Positions 17,510-26,163 of a stretch of 64,000 bases of DNA are shown piece after piece. The notes under the pieces were generated by a model that was not told where the DNA came from, ran no database searches, and was given only the letters and a program-made list of their open reading frames with translations. The number at the start of each line of letters is the position of its first letter. Within the stretch, counting starts at the first letter, position 1. Origin of the DNA: JABDMH01 sp964428345 (GTDB lineage Bacteria; Bacteroidota; Bacteroidia; Chitinophagales; Saprospiraceae); NCBI GenBank assembly GCA_964428345.1, contig CAYRYD010000027.1, positions 1 to 64,000 of the forward strand, written 5' to 3'. Position numbers and translations under genes: made by a program.

Positions 17510-17584
17510 CCAGATTCAAATCCTCCAGGAGATATTTTTCTCAGCCAGACTCCACCGTCTTGTCTTAACCAGATGACGCGACTT

Positions 17585-18343
17585 TCATTCATTGTTCCGG
17601 CTTGCTTCACCAGATATTAAGGGATTCAACAATGTATAGCTAAACTGAAACAGATCGGCATAATGCCGTAGCAGTATTTCCTTGACTTCAGCAGGATCGA
17701 TACGGGTGCCCAGTTCTTTGGAGAGCGAGGTCACTCCCTTGTCTCCTTCAGAAATGCCACAGGGAATAATCTTATTGAAATAGTTTAGTTCAGTATTTAC
17801 ATTCAGGGCAAAGCCATGCATCGAGATCCAGCGACTCAAATGAATTCCAATGGCACAGATCTTTCGCTCCGGCTCCTTGTCTTCCCGATCAAGCCAGACT
17901 CCCGTGTAGCCATTGATTCTCTTTCCCTTTAGCCCGTAGGACCCAAGAGTGCGAATCACCCCTTCCTCAATAAAACGGACATATTTGTGTACATCGGAAA
18001 AAAACCATTCCAGGTCAAAGATTGGGTAACCAACAATCTGTCCAGGCCCATGAAAGGTGATATCACCCCCCCTGTTGGTTTTGTAAAAGCCTATTTCCAG
18101 ATCCTCGAGCTGACCTTTGTCCAGTAATAGATGCTCCTCTTTTCCGGTTCGGCCCAGGGTAAAGACCGGATCATGTTCGCAGAAGAGAAAATGGTGCACC
18201 GGAGCCTCCCATTCATTCTTTGGTCTTTCCCGGTTGACTTTCTTTTGATGTAGAAGCCCGGTCATTAATTCTTTCTGAATTTCAAGGGCAGCGGAATAGT
18301 CGATCCGGCCCAGGTCCATTACTTCCACCTGACGATGCTCCAT
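17585..18343 (-). CDS. lipB: Octanoyltransferase LipB
   Basis: LipB transfers octanoyl from ACP to lipoyl domains, the first step of endogenous lipoate attachment. The 252-residue protein contains the RGGDITFHGPGQIVGYPI core, then the catalytic Lys in KICAIGI and the catalytic Cys in IPCGI. The frame extends 33 bases upstream; the ATG at 18343 (MEHRQVEVMDLG) fits the family's start. LipA is not in the window. Confidence 0.95.
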   Translation of the reverse strand: MEHRQVEVMDLGRIDYSAALEIQKELMTGLLHQKKVNRERPKNEWEAPVHHFLFCEHDPVFTLGRTGKEEHLLLDKGQLEDLEIGFYKTNRGGDITFHGPGQIVGYPIFDLEWFFSDVHKYVRFIEEGVIRTLGSYGLKGKRINGYTGVWLDREDKEPERKICAIGIHLSRWISMHGFALNVNTELNYFNKIIPCGISEGDKGVTSLSKELGTRIDPAEVKEILLRHYADLFQFSYTLLNPLISGEASRNNE

Positions 18344-18506
18344 ATAAATTAGTATGGTGACTGATATGATCGACACTCCTGGTGGTCCGGATGGTTATCC
18401 TCCTTGTCTGGAAAGTGCCTTAAAATCAACATAATGAACCCTTTTTGTGCGTGAATAAATATAGGAGTATTAACTGCAGCAATGGTCAATTGTTGACGGA
18501 TTATTA

Positions 18507-18514
18507 TACTTTTG
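18507..18514 (+). promoter_or_regulatory. -7 element before the UPF0173-parAB cluster
   Basis: TACTTTTG fits TAnnTTTG and lies 43 bases before the hydrolase ATG. It may drive the hydrolase together with parA, parB and the DUF5683 gene, which follow on the same strand with small gaps. Confidence 0.55.
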
Positions 18515-18557
18515 CCAAGATTGCAGGCATCTCCAGAAGTCGTCTTAATCCACTGAC

Positions 18558-19241
18558 ATGATTCAGATCACCTATTATGGGCATAGTTGTTTCGGCTTAA
18601 AACTGGCAGGATTTCAGGTGCTGATCGATCCTTTTATCCGGGATAATCCCCTGGCGAGGTCGATCGATCCACGGGATCAGGAAGCTGATTTTATATTTTT
18701 AACCCACGGGCATGGAGATCACATCGATGATGTCATGACCATCGCCGGAAGGGAGACTCCGATCATTACCAACTTTGAAGTTGCAAACTGGTTTGGAGAA
18801 AAAGGGTTTAATGGCATTGGAATGAACTATGGCGGTATCTGGAGTGGGCCATTTGGTAAAGTTCGTCTGGTTGCTGCTATCCATTCCAGTAGTCTGCCTG
18901 ATGGAAGTTACGGTGGTAACCCCTGTGGTTTTGTCTTTATGTTGAAAGAGAAAACCTTTTACATTGCCGGTGATACCGCACTGACGCTGGATATGAAACT
19001 GATCCCCGAGCTATGCGGACCGGTTGATTTTGCTGTTTTACCGGTAGGCGGCTATTATACCATGAATGCGGAAGATGCGGTAAGAGCAGCGACATTCGTG
19101 CAGACCAAGAAAGTGATCGGATGTCATTTTGATACGTTTCCCATGATCAAAATCGACCATGAGGAAGCGGTGGAGTTATTCAGCCGGGCAGGATTAAATC
19201 TGAAACTGCCTGCGATCGGGGAACGTTTCGTCATCGAATAA
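18558..19241 (+). CDS. UPF0173 metallo-beta-lactamase-fold hydrolase
   Basis: This 227-residue metal-dependent hydrolase of the UPF0173 family has the starting motif YYGHSCFGL. The metal-binding HGHGDHIDD follows, with GDTALTLDMKLI and GCHFDTFPMI contributing later ligands. The physiological substrate of this family is unknown. The parA start codon lies only 19 bases after its stop, so it probably belongs to the parAB transcript. Confidence 0.95.
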   Translation: MIQITYYGHSCFGLKLAGFQVLIDPFIRDNPLARSIDPRDQEADFIFLTHGHGDHIDDVMTIAGRETPIITNFEVANWFGEKGFNGIGMNYGGIWSGPFGKVRLVAAIHSSSLPDGSYGGNPCGFVFMLKEKTFYIAGDTALTLDMKLIPELCGPVDFAVLPVGGYYTMNAEDAVRAATFVQTKKVIGCHFDTFPMIKIDHEEAVELFSRAGLNLKLPAIGERFVIE

Positions 19242-19260
19242 ATGTTTTTTGAACTGGAGT

Positions 19261-20052
19261 ATGGGTAAAATCGTCGCTATTGCCAATCAGAAAGGAGGTG
19301 TGGGTAAAACCACTACCGCCATTAATTTAGGGGCCAGCCTGGCTATTCTGGAATACAAAGTGCTGGTTGTTGATGCCGATCCTCAGGCCAATGCAACTTC
19401 GGGAATGGGTATTGATGTGGGTAGTGTAGCGAAAAGCGTCTACGACTGTATGATCAATGAGGTGCCGGCCCGGGAAGCCGTTATGCCCACGTCAACTCCG
19501 AACCTTTTCATTATACCGAGCAGCATTGATCTGGTCGGGGCCGAACTCGAGCTGGTGAGTCGTTTCAGACGAGAGTATATCCTAAAGGAATGCCTGGATC
19601 AGATAAAGGATGAATATGACTTTATTTTTATCGACTGTTTACCCAGTCTCGGAATCATTACCGTGAATGCACTGACGGCAGCTGATTCCGTACTCATTCC
19701 AATTCAATGCGAAATATTTGCTTTGGAAGGGTTGCACAAACTAAAGAACACCATTGCCCTGGTCAAACAACATCTCAATGAATCACTGGAAGTTGAGGGT
19801 ATTGTGCTCAGCATGTATGACCGGAGGTTACGGCTGGCTAATGTGGTAGTCGACGAGGTAAAGACCCATTCAGACGATGTGGTATATGATACCATAATCC
19901 ACCGCAACTCCAAGCTGAGTGAAGCTCCCAGCATGCATCAGCCTGTACTGATGTATGATGCCAACAGCAAAGGGACGATCAATTTTCTAAACCTGGCCAA
20001 GGAATTTCTGCGCAGAAACCAAATTGCTCTGAAGATCTCGGCGGAACAATAG
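19261..20052 (+). CDS. parA: Chromosome-partitioning ATPase ParA/Soj
   Basis: ParA is the ATPase that forms a nucleoid-bound gradient and moves ParB-parS complexes apart at cell division. The 263-residue protein has the deviant Walker A KGGVGKTT at residues 11-18 with both Lys, the DADPQANAT motif, and the Walker B FIDCLPSLG (this family usually has DCPPSLG, so one Pro is Leu here). The ATG at 19261 is used; a TTG four codons upstream also lies in frame. parB follows after 8 bases. Confidence 0.97.
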   Translation: MGKIVAIANQKGGVGKTTTAINLGASLAILEYKVLVVDADPQANATSGMGIDVGSVAKSVYDCMINEVPAREAVMPTSTPNLFIIPSSIDLVGAELELVSRFRREYILKECLDQIKDEYDFIFIDCLPSLGIITVNALTAADSVLIPIQCEIFALEGLHKLKNTIALVKQHLNESLEVEGIVLSMYDRRLRLANVVVDEVKTHSDDVVYDTIIHRNSKLSEAPSMHQPVLMYDANSKGTINFLNLAKEFLRRNQIALKISAEQ

Positions 20053-20060
20053 AATCATGT

Positions 20061-20951
20061 ATGGGTAAAGTTGACAAGCAAGAGCTGGGAAAGGGAATCC
20101 GTGCGCTACTGGGTGACACCAAAGCCAAAGAAGGTACTGAAAAGAAAGGCGAATCATCCGCTACACCGGTACAGCACGTAGATATTGAGAAGATTGAGAT
20201 CAATCCTTTTCAACCCAGGAATGAATTCGATGCCGATGCGCTTCGTGAACTATCTGACTCCATTCGTACTTTTGGTTTGATCCAGCCGGTCACCCTGCGA
20301 AAGATCGAGGATCAGAAATATCAACTGATAGCCGGAGAACGCCGGCTGAGAGCTGCCCGGATAGCCGGATTGGAAACCATACCGGCATTTATCCGCGAGG
20401 CCAATGATCAGGAAATGCTGGAAATGGCATTGGTAGAGAATATTCAGAGAGCGGAATTAAATGCCATCGAAGTTGCTATTTCCTATCAGCGTCTTATTGA
20501 CGAATGTCAGCTGACCCATGAGGCTCTGAGCGACCGGATCGGCAAGAACCGCAGTACGGTGACCAATTATGTTCGCCTGCTGAAGTTACCACCGGTGGTG
20601 CAACAGGCCCTCAAGACCGGCAGGATTACCATGGGTCATGCCCGGTCGCTGCTGTCCATACCGACTCAGGAAGGTCAACTGCTGGCTCTTCGCCGGATCC
20701 TGGAAGGAGATCTGTCAGTGAGGGCAACCGAAAAACTGGTGAAGGAGTATACTGGACCCGGTGTAAAGAAGGTAGGACCAGCTGTGAGTAAACTTCCCAT
20801 TCAGTATCAGTCTACGGTCGATCATCTCACCAAATCCCTGGGTACGAAAGTAGAAATGAAACGGAAAAACTCCGGATCCGGTATGTTGATCATTCATTTC
20901 GGATCCGATGAGGATCTGAATGAAATACTGGACTATTTTGAAAACAACTAA
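20061..20951 (+). CDS. parB: Chromosome-partitioning CTPase ParB/Spo0J
   Basis: ParB binds parS sites and spreads as a CTP-dependent clamp. The 296-residue protein has the N-terminal domain with INPFQPR, the CTP-binding GERRLRAAR motif, and the ENIQRAELNAIE segment. The helix-turn-helix LSDRIGKNRSTVTNYVRLL follows, then a linker and a C-terminal dimerisation part. Together with parA it forms the chromosomal partition pair. I found no perfect parS site in the window. Confidence 0.97.
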   Translation: MGKVDKQELGKGIRALLGDTKAKEGTEKKGESSATPVQHVDIEKIEINPFQPRNEFDADALRELSDSIRTFGLIQPVTLRKIEDQKYQLIAGERRLRAARIAGLETIPAFIREANDQEMLEMALVENIQRAELNAIEVAISYQRLIDECQLTHEALSDRIGKNRSTVTNYVRLLKLPPVVQQALKTGRITMGHARSLLSIPTQEGQLLALRRILEGDLSVRATEKLVKEYTGPGVKKVGPAVSKLPIQYQSTVDHLTKSLGTKVEMKRKNSGSGMLIIHFGSDEDLNEILDYFENN

Positions 20952-20979
20952 TCAGCTCACCCATTCGTTGTAAGCAGTA

Positions 20980-21588
20980 ATGGATGCCAGGCTTCTGTTT
21001 GCTATCATTCTGTTGTTGGGGCTGTCTTGCCTGACACCGGTATCTGCCCAGAATACCTCCGGACCGCAAAGTTCACCAGCCCAAGAGATTCAGTCTAAAA
21101 AGCAAAAAGGCTACTTCAAAACCGCATGGCGATTGCCCTATCCGAATCCATACCGGGCTGGCATTTATTCGCTGGTGATTCCCGGCACTGGTCAACTTTA
21201 CAACAAGCGATATTGGAAGGCTCCCATTGTATGGGGAGGATTTGCCGCCCTGGTCTATGCAGTGGATTATAACAAGATGTGGCGAAACCGGTTTGAAACC
21301 GCTTACGGTTTGGGACTAATCGGGATGGAACACGAATTTACCGGAGTAATCCGGGATAACGAGACTTTAAGGCGATACCGCAATTCTTACGATAAGAATT
21401 TGCAGCTCTCCTATGTCGGCTTTTTTGGCATGTATCTGCTGAATGCCCTGGATGCTTATGTAGATGCCCACCTCAAGGCCTTTGATATTGATGATGACCT
21501 CTCCCTTTCGGTCAGACCGGTTTTTAACGGGACACACCAATCCGGCATTGGTTTAGGGATATTCCTTACACCCGGAATCCAACGGTAA
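20980..21588 (+). CDS. DUF5683 membrane protein
   Basis: The 202-residue protein has a cleavable-looking signal sequence. It continues with the DUF5683 core: SLVIPGTGQLYNKRYWKAP, a hydrophobic helix, the charged DNETLRRYRNSYDKN stretch, and LSYVGFFGMYLLNALDAYVDAHL. The family commonly follows parAB in Bacteroidota, as here (28-base gap), and may act in envelope organisation; the function is unknown. Its stop abuts that of the next, convergent gene with no base between. Confidence 0.9.
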   Translation: MDARLLFAIILLLGLSCLTPVSAQNTSGPQSSPAQEIQSKKQKGYFKTAWRLPYPNPYRAGIYSLVIPGTGQLYNKRYWKAPIVWGGFAALVYAVDYNKMWRNRFETAYGLGLIGMEHEFTGVIRDNETLRRYRNSYDKNLQLSYVGFFGMYLLNALDAYVDAHLKAFDIDDDLSLSVRPVFNGTHQSGIGLGIFLTPGIQR

Positions 21589-21906
21589 TTACATCAACCC
21601 AAATATCTTGGCATATTTCAGCATTTCACCCTGATTGCTTATTTTAAGTTTTCCGGTTAAGACCGCCATTAACGGGTTAATTTTTCCCTTTAAAACATTC
21701 ATCAGGTTGTCTTCCCGGGCAGTCACCACACATCGTGCATCTCCCTGAAGCCCTTCTTCGGCAATACATTTTCCATCCTTAACGATCAGGGTCACCTGGC
21801 CCCCTCCTTCTCCCGATATGTCGAAATGAAAGGTGGTTTCCAGACCTTCCAGCGCTTCGGTCCTGACTTTTTCCGGAAGTTGAAAGAGGAATTCTTTGGC
21901 TGTCAT
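21589..21906 (-). CDS. SCP2 sterol-binding-domain protein
   Basis: This 105-residue single-domain protein has the SCP2 pattern: a helical start (TAKEFLFQLPEKVR), beta strands with FHFDISGEGGGQVTLIVKDG, a further strand pair around GDARCVVTAREDNLMNVLKGKINP, and the C-terminal LKISNQGEMLKYAKIFG helix. The fold carries lipids; the ligand here is unknown. The frame opens 36 bases further up, but MTAKEF is the typical family start. Confidence 0.88.
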   Translation of the reverse strand: MTAKEFLFQLPEKVRTEALEGLETTFHFDISGEGGGQVTLIVKDGKCIAEEGLQGDARCVVTAREDNLMNVLKGKINPLMAVLTGKLKISNQGEMLKYAKIFGLM

Positions 21907-22117
21907 CTTAACTTGCGATATCTGATGTACTAAGAAACTCATATTTTTTGGATTTGGAAAGAATGCTGTGCCGGTTTTTGTCCAAATGGACCTGGTTGTT
22001 GGCCTTTATCCGGGTAACGTCTACAAAAATCACTCCGTGAGGTATTCAGGCAGGGATCATTGAGATGCAAAGAGTCCGGATGCCAGGAGATTTTCAATGA
22101 ATTTATACATTCGTACC

Positions 22118-23074
22118 ATGAACAAGAAGTTTCGGATTGTATTCATGGGTACACCTCAATTTGCGGTCCCAACTTTACAGGCCTTACTCGCAGAGGATAA
22201 TCTTGAGATCGTTGCTGTAGTGACGTCTCCGGACAGAAGGGGTGGCCGCGGTCAAAAGCAAACTATCCGTTCGGCAGTCAAGCAGGCGGCTCTGGAAGCC
22301 CATCTCAAACTGCTACAACCGGTTAACCTGAAAGCAGCTGATTTTGTTGAAGCCTATCGCGACCTGAAACCAGACCTGGCTGTGGTGGTAGCCTTCCGTA
22401 TGTTACCGGAAGTAATCTGGTCGGCACCGGTTTTTGGCACCATCAACCTGCACGCTTCCCTCCTGCCGGCTTACCGGGGTGCTGCTCCTATCAATTGGGC
22501 CATCATCAGCGGTGAGAAGGAAACCGGGCTGACTACCTTTATCATTGCCAGGGATATCGACACGGGAGGTATAATTTTTCAGGAGAAAGTGCCCATTTCT
22601 CCCGATGATACGGCAGGTTCCCTTCACGATAAACTGATGCTTCTGGGTGCACCGCTGGTCGTCAGAACCGTTCAGGCTATCCTTGCCGGGAAGGCAACTA
22701 TTAAAGAACAAGATGATTCGCTGGCTACCAAAGCACCAAAAATCTTCAATGCTGACTGTCAAATTAATCCGGAAGGTAAAGTCAGGGAGATCTGCAATTT
22801 TATCCGAGGTTTAAGTCCTTATCCCGGAGCCTGGCTTAAAATTGATGGGCAGGTTGTGAAGATCTTTAAATGTTCCTATCGGGAAACACAAACAGACACA
22901 ACCCCTGGTTCGATGATCACCGATGGTAAAAAGCAACTACTGCTCTACGGTTCGGATGGTTATCTTGCGATCGAAGAGTTACAAATGGAGGGCAAGAAAA
23001 AATTGGATGTCCGGTCTTTTCTAAACGGATATGATATCAACCAATCCCGCGACATTTCATTAAAAATAAGTTAA
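22118..23074 (+). CDS. fmt: Methionyl-tRNA formyltransferase
   Basis: Fmt formylates initiator methionyl-tRNA for translation initiation. The 318-residue protein starts NKKFRIVFMGTPQFAVPTL, contains the active-site region NLHASLLPAYRGAAPINWAI with the catalytic Asn and His, DIDTGGI, and the C-terminal tRNA-binding barrel (ICNFIRGLSPYPGAW). An upstream in-frame ATG at 22097 would add seven residues; the inner start is preferred. Deformylase is not adjacent. Confidence 0.97.
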   Translation: MNKKFRIVFMGTPQFAVPTLQALLAEDNLEIVAVVTSPDRRGGRGQKQTIRSAVKQAALEAHLKLLQPVNLKAADFVEAYRDLKPDLAVVVAFRMLPEVIWSAPVFGTINLHASLLPAYRGAAPINWAIISGEKETGLTTFIIARDIDTGGIIFQEKVPISPDDTAGSLHDKLMLLGAPLVVRTVQAILAGKATIKEQDDSLATKAPKIFNADCQINPEGKVREICNFIRGLSPYPGAWLKIDGQVVKIFKCSYRETQTDTTPGSMITDGKKQLLLYGSDGYLAIEELQMEGKKKLDVRSFLNGYDINQSRDISLKIS

Positions 23075-23245
23075 TGCCACTTTCTTGAGAGATTCCACGA
23101 TAAACTTGGATATCCTGATGTCAGTCAACTCAGAATTTCCAATGGCAAAATCTCCATAACTTTCCGGGCAATAGTTAAGATAGACAAAACAGGTGGCCGA
23201 CAAGGCAATCAGCATAATAATGCCGATAATTCTCATAGTTTTCAT
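23060..23245 (-). CDS. Possible small membrane-anchored protein
   Basis: This 61-residue frame starts MKTMRIIGIIMLIALSATCFVYL, a single transmembrane or signal segment, followed by a short polar tail. It overlaps the 3' end of fmt by 15 bases in convergent orientation. Support comes from a TACTTTTG -7 element 21 bases before the ATG; the protein has no recognisable family. A longer frame begins at 23308 but passes through the promoter. Probably a genuine small gene, though comparative evidence is missing. Confidence 0.4.
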   Translation of the reverse strand: MKTMRIIGIIMLIALSATCFVYLNYCPESYGDFAIGNSELTDIRISKFIVESLKKVALTYF

Positions 23246-23265
23246 TTGGTAAGGCTTTCGTACAG

Positions 23266-23273
23266 CAAAAGTA
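23266..23273 (-). promoter_or_regulatory. -7 element of a small-protein gene
   Basis: TACTTTTG on the minus strand fits TAnnTTTG, giving a leader of about 14 bases before the ATG at 23245. It is the main evidence that this small frame is expressed. Confidence 0.45.
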
Positions 23274-23408
23274 TGGTGAAAATCTTTAATAAGTGTTAAA
23301 CCGTTCATTTGCTTTTCTTAAAGTTTTCATAAAGTATAGACGTGACATTTGTCGATTTGGTTGCATGTATCCGGTAAATTTTTTGAATCTGTAAATCCCA
23401 GGAGGAGG

Positions 23409-24935
23409 TTAAATCCGGGAGATACCGCTAGGATGGCCGATATAGCTGACTTGTCCTCCTTCAAGCCTTACGATCCGGTGACAATATTTTGCGATCAGAT
23501 CCTGATCATGACTCACCAGAATCAGCGTTAACTGGTACCGTGAGATGAGGTTTTCAAGCAGATCAAGGATTTCGACCTGGATGTCCCGGTCGAGGGCACT
23601 CAGTGATTCGTCTAATACCAGTAGTTCCGCATCGATCACCAGGGCTCGTGCCAGACTAACCCGCTGTTTTTCGCCACCGGACAACTGGTACCGGAACTTG
23701 GTATGGGTGGACAAAGGAAGGCCTACATTGCGCAACGTCTGCGAGATCAAATGATTGGCTTCCTCCCCGGTAATTCTTCCATGATGAGCCTGGTAAGCGT
23801 CCAAAATAATATTGCGTACTGACCGCAGCGGTGGTAGGGAAGTTGCGGCATCCTGCATAATGTACTGAACCCGGCGGAAATAGTTGATCTCCAGATTGTC
23901 GCAGAAAGTGCGTTTCCCTTCAAAATCATTGATTAACCCTCCAATGATCTTCGCCAGCGTGCTTTTTCCGCTCCCGGAAAGACCAATGATGCCCAGGATT
24001 TCATTAGTAAAAACCTTAAAGGTTACGTCCCTTAATGCGTAAGTGGCTTCTTTCCGGGAAAAAGAATAGGACCTGCGTCGTTCATAGCGATAGCTGATCT
24101 TCTCCAGAGAAAGCAGGAGCTTGTTATTTTTTGGTACTGGAATACCGGATTGTCCTTTCAGCTTTAAAAAGGCCTCTACAACCGGTTGGATTGGGGTGGG
24201 CAATCCGGTGGTCTGAAAGATGGAGCCGGCATGTTCAGCGATGATTTTGCCCTGATGGATCCAGATCCAACGATCAGCCAGCGACTCGGTTATTTCCAGA
24301 TCATGGGTAATCAAGATGAAAGAAGTCTTTTTTATCCGCCTTATTTCGCTGATTAAGTCTGTTAATACTCTTGTATTAAGAGGATCGAGCGATGAAAATG
24401 GTTCGTCGGCCACAACCAGAGGCGGATGATTGGCCAGTGCCATTGCCAGACACACCCTTTGTAACTGCCCGAGGGAAACCTGGTGGGGATATGCATAGTA
24501 GAGATTTTCTGGTTCGTCCAGGCGAACCATTTGCAGGAGCCCGATGACCCTGGTCTTCCTTTCCTGTACTGGCCCCGGGATGATCTCGCCGATCTGATCA
24601 CCGCAGGTCATCGTGGGATTTAGTGCCAGTAGTGGATTCTGAGGCATAGCGGCAATCACTTTACCTCGAATCGCCCTTTTAGTTTCTTTGGTGCCCGGGA
24701 GAAGGTCAGCTCCTGTCAAGCGGATTATGGATTCTTTGCCAAGGCTAGCATTGGGGCTCAGTGTGTCGAGCAAGGCACGAACCAATGTCGATTTACCGGA
24801 TCCTGTTTTGCCCAGAATTGCCAGGATCTCCCCCTGTCCCAATTGCACACTTGCATGATCCACAGCAATCACCTTCTGACCGCCGGCAGTGCGGTAACCA
24901 ACGGTAAGATCCCGGATCTCCAATAAGGTATTCAA
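23409..24935 (-). CDS. Double ABC ATPase, oligopeptide-uptake type (DppD-DppF fusion)
   Basis: This 508-residue protein has two complete ABC nucleotide-binding domains in one chain, arranged like DppD fused to DppF (or GsiA). The first has Walker A GKTGSGKST, Walker B VADEPFSSLDP and an unusual signature VSLGQ in place of LSGGQ. The second (from about residue 290) has GLSGSGKST, a canonical LSGGEKQR and LVLDESLSALD. Such fusions energise peptide or nickel/peptide permeases. No permease or binding protein is encoded within the window, so the transport partner is missing from view. Confidence 0.9.
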   Translation of the reverse strand: MNTLLEIRDLTVGYRTAGGQKVIAVDHASVQLGQGEILAILGKTGSGKSTLVRALLDTLSPNASLGKESIIRLTGADLLPGTKETKRAIRGKVIAAMPQNPLLALNPTMTCGDQIGEIIPGPVQERKTRVIGLLQMVRLDEPENLYYAYPHQVSLGQLQRVCLAMALANHPPLVVADEPFSSLDPLNTRVLTDLISEIRRIKKTSFILITHDLEITESLADRWIWIHQGKIIAEHAGSIFQTTGLPTPIQPVVEAFLKLKGQSGIPVPKNNKLLLSLEKISYRYERRRSYSFSRKEATYALRDVTFKVFTNEILGIIGLSGSGKSTLAKIIGGLINDFEGKRTFCDNLEINYFRRVQYIMQDAATSLPPLRSVRNIILDAYQAHHGRITGEEANHLISQTLRNVGLPLSTHTKFRYQLSGGEKQRVSLARALVIDAELLVLDESLSALDRDIQVEILDLLENLISRYQLTLILVSHDQDLIAKYCHRIVRLEGGQVSYIGHPSGISRI

Positions 24936-25022
24936 TGGCGGAAGTTTGAATGCAAGATAAAGGATTATCTATTTAGACTCATTGCTTATGACTAACCCTA
25001 AAGGTTCGGCCTACAATGGCTC

Positions 25023-25220
25023 CTATAAATCATTGCCGAAATAAATCTGGTCTTTTCCCACAAATGTCCGGGGAAAAGAAAGTACAAAATGATCACCTGC
25101 CGTCAGGACCTGACTCCTTTTAATTTCCGGTCCTACCACCTCAATAACTGGTGAGCGGATCGCATGAAGACTTATGATGTTGGTCAGTTTAGACAGTTGT
25201 TTTATCCTGATGGATTCCAT
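25023..25220 (-). CDS. Possible small hypothetical protein
   Basis: A 65-codon ATG frame sits alone in the gap between two divergently read ABC genes. The sequence alternates hydrophobic and polar residues (IRSPVIEVVGPEIKRSQVLT, FVLSFPRTFVGK), which suggests beta strands rather than random translation, but no family is recognised. An AGG lies shortly before the ATG. It could be a real small cytoplasmic protein or chance. Confidence 0.3.
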   Translation of the reverse strand: MESIRIKQLSKLTNIISLHAIRSPVIEVVGPEIKRSQVLTAGDHFVLSFPRTFVGKDQIYFGNDL

Positions 25221-25271
25221 GCCTGTCTGAATCTTATGTAATTTGCCGTCGTTCGCTATAACTTGACGGTC

Positions 25272-26159
25272 ATGATTGTTTTATCAATAGAAAATCTCAC
25301 AAAGACCTATGGAAGGATCCGCGCCCTGGACAATCTTTCACTGGAAATTCAGCAGGGTCAGACTTTTGGTCTCCTGGGCCCCAATGGCAGTGGTAAAACG
25401 ACAACTCTGGGCATTATTCTCGGGATCATTTATGCTGATGAGGGAAATTACACCTGGTTTGACGGCCGTTACGGGTCAAAAGTACGTACCCGTCTGGGAG
25501 CCCTGCTGGAAACGCCCAATTTTTATCCTTATCTCGATGCCGACGATAATCTTGGCATCATCCGGCATATCAAGCGATCGGGAGAAAAGAATTTTGACCA
25601 CCTGCTTGAACTGGTTGGATTGAGGCAACGCCGAACTTCGAAATTTGCCGGATATTCCCTGGGAATGCGGCAGCGGCTAGCCATTGCAGCCGCCCTGGTG
25701 GGTGATCCGGAATGCCTGATCCTCGATGAACCCACCAACGGACTTGATCCGGAAGGGATAGCTGATGTGAGAAATACCATATTACAAATAGCGGATGCCG
25801 GTAAAACGATCCTTCTGGCCAGTCACATGCTGGATGAAGTGGAGAAGATCTGCTCACACGTGGCTATTTTAAGGGGTGGACGGCTGCTGGCGTCCGGACC
25901 GGTTGGATCGGTACTTTCTGACGAGGTCACATTGGAGATACAGGCTGATGAAATGGAAAAACTGGAGGCTGCTCTGCCCACTATCCCTCTGTTGAGCCAA
26001 TGGTATCGCAAAGGCCCCTACCTGGAGGTGACGGCCGAAAAGGGACTGGATCCGGCTGATCTAAACCGCGAACTAATGTCCAGAGGGATCGCACTCAGGC
26101 ATCTGACCATCCGGAAGCAAAGTCTGGAATCTGGATTTCTGGAGATCATAAATCAGTAA
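25272..26159 (+). CDS. ABC-2-type transporter ATP-binding protein
   Basis: The 295-residue ATPase subunit belongs to an ABC-2 (CcmA/NatA-like) export system. It has Walker A GPNGSGKT, a signature degenerated to YSLGMRQR, Walker B LILDEPTNGLDPEGI, and the switch His in LLASHMLDEVEK. A C-terminal regulatory extension follows, as in the DrrA/NatA group. The first in-frame start is TTG; the ATG at 25272 is used. The permease gene starts four bases after the stop, so the pair is a two-gene operon. Substrate unknown. Confidence 0.94.
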   Translation: MIVLSIENLTKTYGRIRALDNLSLEIQQGQTFGLLGPNGSGKTTTLGIILGIIYADEGNYTWFDGRYGSKVRTRLGALLETPNFYPYLDADDNLGIIRHIKRSGEKNFDHLLELVGLRQRRTSKFAGYSLGMRQRLAIAAALVGDPECLILDEPTNGLDPEGIADVRNTILQIADAGKTILLASHMLDEVEKICSHVAILRGGRLLASGPVGSVLSDEVTLEIQADEMEKLEAALPTIPLLSQWYRKGPYLEVTAEKGLDPADLNRELMSRGIALRHLTIRKQSLESGFLEIINQ

Positions 26160-26163
26160 GTCG

